This document shows, one piece after another, positions 1 through 7,546 of a DNA stretch of 64,000 bases. A program made the translations under genes and the position numbers. Location: NCBI RefSeq assembly GCF_902364945.1, contig NZ_CABJFS010000009.1, positions 376-64,375 on the forward strand. The letters run 5' to 3'. How positions within the stretch are numbered: position 1 is the stretch's first letter; each line of letters opens with the position of its first letter. Origin of the DNA: Collinsella aerofaciens. Its GTDB lineage: Bacteria > Actinomycetota > Coriobacteriia > Coriobacteriales > Coriobacteriaceae. The notes beneath the pieces are model-generated. The model was not told the origin of the DNA. It saw nothing but the letters and a program-made list of their open reading frames with translations, and ran no database searches.

Positions 1-486
1 CCCCGCCATGCCCGCGAGCATGCGCTCGACGTAGGGGCTCGCGTCGAAGAGCTCGTCGCAGCATGGCTGCTTGCACTGAAGGTGCGCGAAGCTTCCCTGA
101 TAGTTGCAGATCCTCTCGGTGGGAAACGTCTTCTCGACTTGGGTGTCCACATTGGTGCTCAGGATGAAGTAGTCCTTATGGCCGATGAGGGACCGTAGGT
201 CGAGATAGGGCTGCGAGGCCAGCTCGCGCAGCATGAAGTCGATGTATCGCGCATAGTATGCCCATCGCTGCTCGAGGCTGGGGTAGAGGTGGTAGAAGCC
301 GTCGAAAAGGCTCTTGAAGCCAAAGGCTTGCTGCCAGTCCGTCATTCCGGCGCGCGCCATGCCTGCGCGGTTGTAATGGTTGAACCCGGCGGCGCTTGAC
401 ATGCCCGAGCCGATGCCGACGATGATGGCGTCGGCATCGTCGATAAGGCTTCGAAGCCTATACGCTTCCCTCTCTAGAGACGGCAT
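1..486 (-). CDS. SIR2-family protein, SirTM-like (3' end cut by the window edge)
   Basis: The N-terminal 162 residues of a sirtuin-fold protein; the C-terminus lies beyond position 1. The Rossmann NAD-binding start IIVGIGSGMSSAAG is near residue 22, followed by TNVDTQ near residue 112 and NYQGSFAHLQC near residue 124. In ordinary sirtuins the last motif carries the catalytic His (HG); here it is Gln. That change is known from the SirTM class, which ADP-ribosylates proteins instead of deacylating them. Cysteines after the motif (LQCKQPCC) look like the first half of a zinc site. The ATG at 486 overlaps the previous gene by 13 bp, and GAGGAG lies just upstream, so the three SIR2-like genes form one leftward operon. 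Assignment to SIR2 is firm; the ADP-ribosyltransferase role is inferred. Confidence 0.8.
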   Translation of the reverse strand, partial: MPSLEREAYRLRSLIDDADAIIVGIGSGMSSAAGFNHYNRAGMARAGMTDWQQAFGFKSLFDGFYHLYPSLEQRWAYYARYIDFMLRELASQPYLDLRSLIGHKDYFILSTNVDTQVEKTFPTERICNYQGSFAHLQCKQPCCDELFDASPYVERMLAGMAG

Positions 487-1172
487 TGGGCAATCTCCTC
501 GAAAGCCGGGGCCATATCGCCGTCAACGAGAATCGTCTCGCACGATGCATCGGGCGCCATAGCCTGGCTGTAGTTGAACACGATGTAGGTGGCGTGCTCG
601 CAGACGTTCGCGATCTGGGCGAGCATGTGCTTTATGATGCCGTTGCGCAGTCCCACGCCAAGTTCGAGGATGGCGACCCTGCCGTTGCGATGGGCTTGCA
701 CAAGGCGCTCGAGCTCCTCGAGCTGGGTCATGGCGAGGGCGTCTGGATGGGCGAGGCGCCGCTCGTCAACCGACGTGCGCGTGCTCCCCTCAGTCTCGAG
801 CACGCGCTCCTCGTCGAACCCGGCGCGCGCGAAGTGCCCGTCGATGTTGCATGTGACCACGAAGGTGTCGGCGTGCTCCGTAAGACGCCGCAGCCCGTTC
901 ATGAGCGAGCCGGGCTCATATTCGAGATACTCCTTTTGATGGAACCGCTCGGCCCATCGGCGTCGCACGCTGGCATCCGGGGAAGCGAGCCCCTGCAGTA
1001 TGCAGCCGATGCCGTCTGCCTGAGCGAGGTCGCCGTACGCCTCTTGGAAATGAGCATCGGCGCAGAAAAGGTTGAGCCCCTCCGCCATGTCGAGTCCGTT
1101 GCTAGCGCCGATGATGACAAGATCCGCTTCGGCTAGCGCCCTGCCTATGCGAACTGCTTTCGCCGTCTCCAT
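474..1172 (-). CDS. divergent SIR2-like protein without zinc site
   Basis: A 232-residue middle member of the SIR2 tandem. The NAD-binding start (LVIIGASNGLDMAEG) is at residues 19-33 and TCNIDGHFARAG keeps the Asn-Ile-Asp signature of sirtuins. Where the catalytic His-Gly should follow there is LETEGS, so the His is replaced by Glu, and no CxxC pairs are present, so the zinc ribbon is lost. A late LELGVGLRNG segment matches the cofactor-binding loop seen in its upstream neighbour. The gene starts 3 bp after its upstream neighbour stops, and its GGGGAGG ribosome site overlaps that neighbour's end, implying translational coupling. It may be a catalytically changed or regulatory paralogue; activity cannot be judged from sequence. 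Confidence 0.75.
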   Translation of the reverse strand: METAKAVRIGRALAEADLVIIGASNGLDMAEGLNLFCADAHFQEAYGDLAQADGIGCILQGLASPDASVRRRWAERFHQKEYLEYEPGSLMNGLRRLTEHADTFVVTCNIDGHFARAGFDEERVLETEGSTRTSVDERRLAHPDALAMTQLEELERLVQAHRNGRVAILELGVGLRNGIIKHMLAQIANVCEHATYIVFNYSQAMAPDASCETILVDGDMAPAFEEIAQCRL

Positions 1173-1175
1173 GCG

Positions 1176-2141
1176 CTACCTCCCCAGCGTCTTGCGCACG
1201 TCGGCGAGCACGTCGGCGATGTCGGCGCGAACGGCGAGCCCCCGATCCTCGATCGCGCGGGGGAGAAACTGCGTCTTGTTGTTTACGGCGATGTAGCTGG
1301 CCTGCGGTAACTGCGCCGTGAGGGCCCAGAACGGCTCCTGGATAAACGCGGGCGTCATGCGGCCCACACCCAGCTCGAGGAAGAGGATCCTCTGCCGTGC
1401 GTGCGCGTCGAGCCAGTCGGACACCTTGCGGTACTGCTCCTCGTAGAGTTCGCCCTGCAGGAAGTTGCCGTAGCCGCGAACCCAGGGGAACGCCTCTGCT
1501 CCGCAGTGCGGGCAGCGCGGCACGAGCTCTGTCGGAACCTCCAGACCGTCTCCCATGGCCTCTACCATGTGGGAGACCGGCTCGACCGCGTTCCACACCT
1601 CGTCGGTGCAACAGTGGGAGCACTGAAAGAAGCGGTGGTCGCCTTGGATCTCTGCCACTTTCTCCCAGGGATAGAGCTTCACAAACTGCGTGTCCTGGTT
1701 GGTGGTGAGCACGAAGAAATCCTTCTCGGCGAGAATGGTGTCGAGGTCCCTGTAGGGCTTGCGCAGCGGGGCGTTGAGCGTGGTGTCGAGGAAGGTGGCG
1801 AGGTATCCCCAGCGCGCCTCGGCGGTGGGCCAGCGGTAGAACGACCCCTCGAAAGCGCCCTTGAAACCGTAGCGCTCGGCGAATTTGCCGAAATGCCTGC
1901 GATAGGTTGCGTTGTCCTCGTAATAGAAGTCGCCGCCGTCCGCCGCGGAGAGCCCAGAGGCCCCGCCCACCAGCACGCAATCGGCTTCCTCGATCATGCG
2001 GGCGAAGTCCCTGATTTGCTGGTCGTAGGGCTCGGGCTCGCGGTCACTCAGCTCATAGGGCGTGCCGCCGCTGCGGTAGGCGGCCTGAAGGGAAAACGAT
2101 TGGTTGGTGAGCTCGATAACGAGCTGCTCGTACAGGGTCAC
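1176..2141 (-). CDS. SIR2-family protein, SirTM-like, first gene of the operon
   Basis: A 321-residue protein if started at the GTG at 2141, chosen because AGAAGG lies 6 bp upstream and a promoter/operator lies just before it; longer in-frame starts would run through the operator. CVLVGGASGLSAADG is the NAD-binding segment. TTNQDTQF and AEIQGDHRFFQC follow; Gln sits where the catalytic His of sirtuins would be, as in SirTM ADP-ribosyltransferases. Two cysteine clusters (CSHCC and CPHCG, about 50 residues apart) make a zinc site. It leads an operon with two more SIR2-like genes and is divergent from a TetR regulator. SirTM genes are usually near a macrodomain and a GcvH-like carrier; neither is visible here, but the operon continues off the left edge. 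Confidence 0.8.
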   Translation of the reverse strand: MTLYEQLVIELTNQSFSLQAAYRSGGTPYELSDREPEPYDQQIRDFARMIEEADCVLVGGASGLSAADGGDFYYEDNATYRRHFGKFAERYGFKGAFEGSFYRWPTAEARWGYLATFLDTTLNAPLRKPYRDLDTILAEKDFFVLTTNQDTQFVKLYPWEKVAEIQGDHRFFQCSHCCTDEVWNAVEPVSHMVEAMGDGLEVPTELVPRCPHCGAEAFPWVRGYGNFLQGELYEEQYRKVSDWLDAHARQRILFLELGVGRMTPAFIQEPFWALTAQLPQASYIAVNNKTQFLPRAIEDRGLAVRADIADVLADVRKTLGR

Positions 2142-2160
2142 TGGATACCTTCTTTCAGCT

Positions 2161-2191
2161 ATTATAAACAGGTGTCTATAAAAAGTATCCA
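2161..2191 (-). promoter_or_regulatory. promoter of the SIR2 operon with palindromic operator
   Basis: A -10 hexamer TATAAT (minus strand, 2161-2166) is overlapped by an 18-bp near-palindrome TATAAACAGGTGTCTATA at 2163-2180. Size and placement suit a TetR-type repressor, and the tetR gene begins about 100 bp away on the other strand. The -35 is weak (TGGATA at 2186-2191 with a long spacer). Operator function is inferred from symmetry and position only. Confidence 0.55.
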
Positions 2192-2284
2192 TGTCGATTT
2201 GCTTAAGAGCAATGAACAGCTTCGGCCTGCTGTCGATAAACGAGCGTTTGCCGGGCATTGTCGAGCGTTGCAATTGGAGGGGTA

Positions 2285-2845
2285 ATGGAAGCGGGGAAGA
2301 TCGATCGTCGCCGACGCTATACACTCTCGGTCATACGGGAGGCGTTCTTCGCGCTGCTGGCCGAGGTCGGCTTCGCGAAGATGACGGTAGCGGATATCTG
2401 CCGCCGCGCCGATATCAACCGTGGCACGTTCTATCTGCACTACGAGGACAAGTTCGCCCTGCTCGACGCGCTTATCGACGAGGCCTTGGCGGCGGTGCCG
2501 CCGCTCGAGGGAACGGAGGCGGGTGCCCTCTGCCAGCGTCCGCCGGCAAACGATGACTATTATCTGCTCTACTCGGATGACGATGCGTACGCCCGGGTGG
2601 CACAGCGCGTCGTCGAGCGCGGCGCCGAGCAGATGATTCCCTCGATCATGGAGGAGACTGGGCTTTCGCGCGAGGACGCCTATCTGCTCTTCGTCCACAA
2701 CGTCCAGGGAAATCTCGCGGTCAACCGCCTGCTCGGTTGGAGGCGAGGGCCCGAGTTTGCCCACGCTCAGGAGCTGCTCAGCGCCTATTCCGAAGGGGGC
2801 ATGCGGGCGGTGTCTGCCCGCTATGATTCTCGTAGTTCATCTTGA
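2285..2845 (+). CDS. TetR/AcrR-family transcriptional regulator
   Basis: A 186-residue regulator. The N-terminal helix-turn-helix reads TVADICRRADINRGTFYLHY at about residues 36-55, a standard TetR recognition region, followed by a variable ligand or partner domain. The ATG at 2285 has GGAGGGG 4 bp upstream; the in-frame ATG at 2258 has no such site. It is divergent from the SIR2-like operon, whose promoter carries an 18-bp palindrome, so it probably represses that operon and perhaps itself. The C-terminal half gives no clue to the inducer. After the gene, 2846-3069 shows no recognisable feature. Confidence 0.85.
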   Translation: MEAGKIDRRRRYTLSVIREAFFALLAEVGFAKMTVADICRRADINRGTFYLHYEDKFALLDALIDEALAAVPPLEGTEAGALCQRPPANDDYYLLYSDDDAYARVAQRVVERGAEQMIPSIMEETGLSREDAYLLFVHNVQGNLAVNRLLGWRRGPEFAHAQELLSAYSEGGMRAVSARYDSRSSS

Positions 2846-3069
2846 CCACGGGTTCATTTCAAGTAAGCAGTGCAGCTATGAGCTGAGGATAAAGCGCCAC
2901 AGTGTGCCCCGCGTTCTCGACTTCCCGGCAGAAACGTGAGTCCTTTGGTTAACGCATCTCAAGATTGAGCGTTGGTTCCGCTTTTGATTTGGTGGCATGA
3001 CGGAGTGGACGGCATGGCATTGTCGCATCGCCGTGCTGTCGCAGCGCCAGACGTCTTCGTGGCTGCCGT

Positions 3070-3414
3070 TCAGCCCTCGTCGAGCTCCTTCAGCCGGGAG
3101 AGGCAGCGGTCCAGAAACCCGCTCCTAGCTTGCGCGGCAAGGAGTCCGTCGCAAAAGCGGTCGCCACGAACGCACCACGTGATGCATGCACGTATCAGGT
3201 CAATGTCCCCATGGTCGATGTCGCAGCTGTCTATACCTTCCGAGGTGTCGATGCTATGGCGTTCAAGCGTCTCGAAGTAGCTGGTGTCCGCGAACCCGTC
3301 CAGTCCATAGAAATCGTCGACGAAATCCTCGAGTCCGAACGTCCCGCCCCCAAACTCGACATTCATGTTTCTGTCCGCCAGCTTGCCAGCGTACTTGGTT
3401 AGTCTTTCGAACAT
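3070..3414 (-). CDS. DUF6508-like protein
   Basis: A 114-residue soluble acidic protein. The start MFERLTKYAGKL and the end with the pattern xVRGDRFCDGLL...RLKELDEG resemble the DUF6508 family, small proteins of unknown role. The resemblance is from memory of the family pattern and is moderate. An AAGGAG site precedes the ATG at 3414. The gene follows the DUF262/DUF1524 gene by 9 bp on the same strand, so the two are very likely co-transcribed and may work together. No catalytic motif can be named. Confidence 0.6.
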   Translation of the reverse strand: MFERLTKYAGKLADRNMNVEFGGGTFGLEDFVDDFYGLDGFADTSYFETLERHSIDTSEGIDSCDIDHGDIDLIRACITWCVRGDRFCDGLLAAQARSGFLDRCLSRLKELDEG

Positions 3415-3423
3415 GTTCGCTCC

Positions 3424-5157
3424 TTAGCTCAAAAGTCCGTTGTCGCCCAGGTAGTCCACGAAGGCATCGATGATCCGTGCCGTGCGAGTCGCGATGTCTA
3501 TTTCGGTGAAGTCTCCCATGACTTGTGCCAGGCGCTTGAGTTCCGTGATCTTTGTTCCGGCTTTGCGCTTGCCATTGCCGTCGGTGTATCCCTCATAGTA
3601 TTTGCGTTTATCGCAGAATCTGTAGTCGGCCGCGCGGATGTTTACACGCTTCTCGAGCAGCGCCTTGTTACCCAGCGCCTCCAGGCTGGATTGATCGACG
3701 AGCGGGTCTATCTCGTTGCGCTTCTTGGCATAGATGTGCTCAATTTCGAGCGTGGTGTCTAGGTCCATGAGTGGTTGATCTGGGTCTGCGTACGCCCACC
3801 AAGTGAGTATGGACTTTGTTACAGGCCTGCCGTTGGTGAACACGTAGGTTCGGAATCGCTCAGCAATATTTGCGCGATTGAAGTGGTGGTTAGGAAACTC
3901 CACCGGGCGGTGCTCCACGATGTTGATCATCTCGGGATACACTGGCGAACGCAGCGCGTTCACGCCGGGTCGCTCAATGGCGTAGGCGAAAATGAATGCC
4001 GTGATCTTGTTTAGAAAGCCGTAGAGTGCCTCGTCATCGAGGACACCTTTGCTGTCGCTGTTGGCAAGGAACCAGACGCTTAGCAGATAGGTCCACATGC
4101 CGTTGGGGGCGTAGTTCAGCACGAAGAGCCTGCGGAGCACGCGCTCGCTGAACCCTTCCTGCGCGTCGACGCGTTTCCAGAAGCCGAGCAGCGCCTCGAG
4201 ATCGGCGAGCGTGGCGTCCTCCTTGAGCATGGCGTAACCATCGGCACCGAAGAAGTCGCGCAACGATGCGGTGGTCGTGTCGCGGATGCCTTTCTTCGCG
4301 CGGCGGTAGTACATGTAGCGCGTAAATAGCTCATCGGTTGGTGTGCCGCGCATGGGCCGGAAGATAGCGTTCGCTCCCTCCTCGAGTCCCTTCCAGCGAC
4401 GGATGAACTCGTCCTTGCGCCCCGTGTCGGAATAATGCTTGTAGAACTGGCTCTTGAAGATGTCGGCATCCGAGAGAGGCAACCCTCGGTCGTTTAGAGT
4501 CGAGAAGATGCGTAGCGCGGTGTCCTGCGATTCCGCTTCAATGGGCAACAGTATCACATTGTTGATGACGCGTGTGGCCATGTAGACGGTGTAGGTGGGC
4601 CACTCGCTCACCAGTTGCTCAATTTTCCTCTGGAAGAAAGCGAAGTTGCGGGCATAGGCGCTCTTCCAGCCATCGCCTACATTGCCCTCTCGTAAAATCT
4701 CGAGGAATTCATTCTTGTCGTTGTCCGATGCAACCTCGGAGTCGATCTTGAGGCGTTCCATGTCGGGCTCGTCGAACTCGTCGGTTTTCCATACACAACG
4801 GGCGATTGCCTCGCGCATCTTCACAGACTGCTTATCCTTCATGTTGGTGAACTTGTCGTAGAACGCGCGGAGCAGCAGCATGATGGTGGTGAGGCGCTGC
4901 TGGCCGTCAATGATTTCGAGTTGGCCAGAGAGGTTCTTAAAGGTGACGATGGGTCCTAGGAAGTATTCGTCGTTCTCGCTGTCGAAGCGCTCGTAGTCAT
5001 CGCCCGGAAAAGCGAACGCGAATAGGTCATCCCACAGCGTTGCGCATTCGTCCTCGCCCCAGGCGTAGGGCCTCTGGTAGTCGGGGATGAGGAAGTCTGA
5101 TCGCTTATCGGTGAGAAGATCGCGAATCGATCGCTGGTCGATGTTGAGCTTGGACAT
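3424..5157 (-). CDS. DUF262/DUF1524 protein, GmrSD-type restriction endonuclease
   Basis: A 577-residue protein. The N-terminal DUF262 domain has FLIPDYQRPYAWGEDE (residues 22-37) and the IDGQQRLTT motif (83-91), a nucleotide-binding signature of GmrS/DndB-like DUF262 proteins. The C-terminal DUF1524 domain has LEIEHIYAKKRNE with His474, followed by an Asn-containing NKALLEKRVN segment, an HNH-type nuclease core. This single-chain arrangement matches type IV enzymes such as GmrSD, which cut DNA with modified cytosines, and suggests phage defence. The ATG at 5157 is chosen because GAAGG lies 8 bp upstream; the frame stays open further but would run through the promoter region. The 289-bp gap to the next gene (5158-5446) shows no further feature. 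Confidence 0.85.
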   Translation of the reverse strand: MSKLNIDQRSIRDLLTDKRSDFLIPDYQRPYAWGEDECATLWDDLFAFAFPGDDYERFDSENDEYFLGPIVTFKNLSGQLEIIDGQQRLTTIMLLLRAFYDKFTNMKDKQSVKMREAIARCVWKTDEFDEPDMERLKIDSEVASDNDKNEFLEILREGNVGDGWKSAYARNFAFFQRKIEQLVSEWPTYTVYMATRVINNVILLPIEAESQDTALRIFSTLNDRGLPLSDADIFKSQFYKHYSDTGRKDEFIRRWKGLEEGANAIFRPMRGTPTDELFTRYMYYRRAKKGIRDTTTASLRDFFGADGYAMLKEDATLADLEALLGFWKRVDAQEGFSERVLRRLFVLNYAPNGMWTYLLSVWFLANSDSKGVLDDEALYGFLNKITAFIFAYAIERPGVNALRSPVYPEMINIVEHRPVEFPNHHFNRANIAERFRTYVFTNGRPVTKSILTWWAYADPDQPLMDLDTTLEIEHIYAKKRNEIDPLVDQSSLEALGNKALLEKRVNIRAADYRFCDKRKYYEGYTDGNGKRKAGTKITELKRLAQVMGDFTEIDIATRTARIIDAFVDYLGDNGLLS

Positions 5158-5446
5158 GAGCTGTACCTTCCGCGCGGGAACAATCAAGATGACACGGATT
5201 ATATCGCCGAAGTCGTCATTCGCTCTATTGCTGCGAGCTACTGAATCTGGCAACCTCTGGCCAACCCTTACGGTTTCATGTCGTGATCCATATCGGCGCT
5301 GATTAATGTCCGTGATGCTTCTGCTTGCACCTTCTTTGGAGAGCGCGAGCGAGAGATGCGATCTACAGACGTCTGAATAGCTCCATCCGTTTTGGTTACA
5401 ACAAAATGTGTGCCGCGCGCCTGCGGCATGAAGAAGGGAGATTCTT

Positions 5447-5977
5447 GTGAATATCGTTGTATTGAGCGGTAGCCCGCGTAAGGGCGCCAATACAGATACC
5501 ATGGTCGAGGCGTTTGCCGAGACCGCGCGTGAGGGCGGCAATACGGTCGAGGTCGTCCGCGTTGCCAGCAAGAAGATCGCCGGCTGCTTGGGATGCCAGT
5601 ACTGCTTCGCTCATGAGGGCGTCTGCGTGCAGAAGGATGACATGGTCAACGTGATCGAGTCGCTGAAAGACGCAGATATGGTCGTCTTTGCCTCGCCTAT
5701 CTACTGGTTCGATATCACTGCGCAGGAGAAGGCTGTCATCGACCGCCTGTACGCCTTCGGTGCTACGGGCTTCCCGTTCACCAAGACGGCCCTTTTGCTC
5801 GATAGCCACAGCGAGGGCGTCTATGATGCGGCGATCGCCATGTACAAGTCCACGTGCGCATACTGCAAGTGGGAGGACCAGGGCATTGTCACCATCAGCG
5901 GTATGACCGAGCGCGACAGCATGGCCTCCTCGCCCAAGCTGGAAGAGGTGCGAGAGCTCGCTCGCAAGCTCGCCTAA
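5447..5977 (+). CDS. NAD(P)H-dependent flavin oxidoreductase, iron-sulfur flavoprotein-like
   Basis: A 176-residue flavodoxin-fold protein. The FMN phosphate loop SGSPRKGANTDTM is at residues 7-19. It is followed by GCLGCQYCFAHEGVC (47-61), a cysteine cluster typical of the iron-sulfur flavoprotein branch, and FASPIYWFDITAQEKAVIDR, which shapes the flavin pocket. The start is a GTG with AGGGAG upstream. Such enzymes reduce flavins, quinones or nitro compounds in anaerobes; the true substrate cannot be told. It stands alone between a defence-like operon and an ATPase gene. Confidence 0.85.
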   Translation: MNIVVLSGSPRKGANTDTMVEAFAETAREGGNTVEVVRVASKKIAGCLGCQYCFAHEGVCVQKDDMVNVIESLKDADMVVFASPIYWFDITAQEKAVIDRLYAFGATGFPFTKTALLLDSHSEGVYDAAIAMYKSTCAYCKWEDQGIVTISGMTERDSMASSPKLEEVRELARKLA

Positions 5978-6157
5978 GGGCAAGAAGAGCGCATGGCAAT
6001 CGGTGTTGGTGGAAATGCTTGCTGTCCTTACCGAGAGATAGGGGCGCATTCCCTCAAGCGCTGTATAGAACAATTTTTAAACGCAGAAAAATAACTGAAA
6101 ACAAATTAATCCGCGTTAAAATATTGTCAAACAGAAGTTAATGAGGGAAGGTTGCGT

Positions 6158-7447
6158 ATGCGTCGCAAGGCAGACGAGCTACTTAGGGAATGGCGAGACA
6201 GAGCTGATAGAAAACCTTTGCTGGTCAAAGGCGTGCGCCAGTGTGGCAAGACCTATTTGCTCAGAACGTACGCCCAGGATCTTTTCGAATCGGTTGTCTA
6301 CGTTAATCTTGAGAACGACCGGTCGGCGCGAGCGGATTTTTCGGGCGGTCTTGACCCTCATTCGATTGTGCGCGCGATCGAGGCTCGTACGGGACAGCGT
6401 ATCGTGCCTGGCAAAACCTTACTGTTCATTGACGAGATCCAGGCATGCGAGGAAGCGCTCACTTCCCTTAAATACTTTTGCGAAGATGCTCCCGAGTATT
6501 ACGTTGCGGCTGCCGGGTCGCTTCTTGGGGTTGCCATTAACCATCAGTCGTATTCGTTCCCCGTCGGAAAGACCGACTTGATCGAGATGACTCCACTCGA
6601 TTTCGAGGAGTTTCTCTGGGCAATGGGGCACGATCAGCTGGTCGATGAGATACGCTCGTCATTCGAGTTAATGGGTCCTCTTGCGCCAAGCCTTCATGAA
6701 AAGGCGCTTAGGCTCTATCGACAGTATCTTGTTGTTGGCGGAATGCCCGAGGCGGTCCAAACGTATATCGATGATCAGTCAATCATTGATGTGGCCGAAA
6801 AGCATCGGATTATTCTCGACGGATATTCCGCCGACACCAATAAATATGCTGATGAACGCTTGAGCGCAAAGACGCGTGCGTGCTTCGATTCCATTCCACA
6901 GCAGCTTGCCAAAGAGAATCGCAAATTTCAATACAAGGTAGTGCGAGCGGGGGGCAATGCGTCTCTCTTTGGAGATGCTCTCGACTGGCTTGTATTGTCG
7001 GGTACGGTGGCGCGCTGCAGCCTAGTCGGGCAGATCGAAAGCCCTTTAGAGGCCTTCGTTAACCCTTCTGCTTTTAAAATCTATCAGGCGGATACAGGGC
7101 TGCTCGTCTCCAAGGCCGGTGCTCAACGCGCCGATATTCTTGCCGGCATCGGCGGCACATTCATGGGTGCACTTACCGAAAACTACGTCGCCCAACAGCT
7201 TTCAGCCATGGGCTATCCGCTGCATTATTGGGCGCGAGATAATCGTGCGGAAATCGACTTTGTAGTAGAGAAGCAGGGATGCTTGTCTGCGATTGAAGTC
7301 AAGGCGGGAGAGAACACAAGATCTCGAAGCCTGTCCTCACTTAAAAAGACCCATCCGGGCGTACGCCTTATCAGGCTATCGACTAAGCCCTTTGGAATGA
7401 ATGATGGGCTTATGTCTGTTCCACTTTATGCGGCATTTTGTCTATAG
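6158..7447 (+). CDS. DUF4143-type ATP-binding protein (AAA+)
   Basis: A 429-residue ATPase. The Walker A motif GVRQCGKT is at residues 25-32, Walker B TLLFIDEIQ near residue 90, and a sensor-like YYVAAAGSLLG follows. The C-terminal DUF4143 part holds AEIDFVVEK...AIEVKAGE, which looks like a PD-(D/E)xK nuclease core (D, then ExK). Many bacteria carry several such genes; their role is unknown, and links to defence or toxin-antitoxin behaviour have been proposed. GAGGGAAGG precedes the ATG at 6158; a TTG two codons earlier would sit on top of that site. The gene and its 180-bp upstream gap are clearly more AT-rich than the neighbours, with more AAA and TTT codons, which suggests acquisition. Confidence 0.85.
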   Translation: MRRKADELLREWRDRADRKPLLVKGVRQCGKTYLLRTYAQDLFESVVYVNLENDRSARADFSGGLDPHSIVRAIEARTGQRIVPGKTLLFIDEIQACEEALTSLKYFCEDAPEYYVAAAGSLLGVAINHQSYSFPVGKTDLIEMTPLDFEEFLWAMGHDQLVDEIRSSFELMGPLAPSLHEKALRLYRQYLVVGGMPEAVQTYIDDQSIIDVAEKHRIILDGYSADTNKYADERLSAKTRACFDSIPQQLAKENRKFQYKVVRAGGNASLFGDALDWLVLSGTVARCSLVGQIESPLEAFVNPSAFKIYQADTGLLVSKAGAQRADILAGIGGTFMGALTENYVAQQLSAMGYPLHYWARDNRAEIDFVVEKQGCLSAIEVKAGENTRSRSLSSLKKTHPGVRLIRLSTKPFGMNDGLMSVPLYAAFCL

Positions 7448-7469
7448 GGATGATGCTGGTGTAATGCAT

Positions 7470-7507
7470 GGGGCCCAGGGCGCAGCGTTTACTGCGCTCC
7501 GGGCCCC
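7470..7507. terminator. strong hairpin between convergent genes
   Basis: GGGGCCCAGGGCGCAG pairs with CTGCGCTCCGGGCCCC across a 6-base loop. It sits between the end of the DUF4143 ATPase gene and the end of the topoisomerase A gene, so it may stop transcription from both sides. No clear U-tract follows on either strand. Confidence 0.55.
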
Positions 7508-7546
7508 GCTGCTTAGTTAAACCATGACGGTTTGGTCGCCGTCGTC

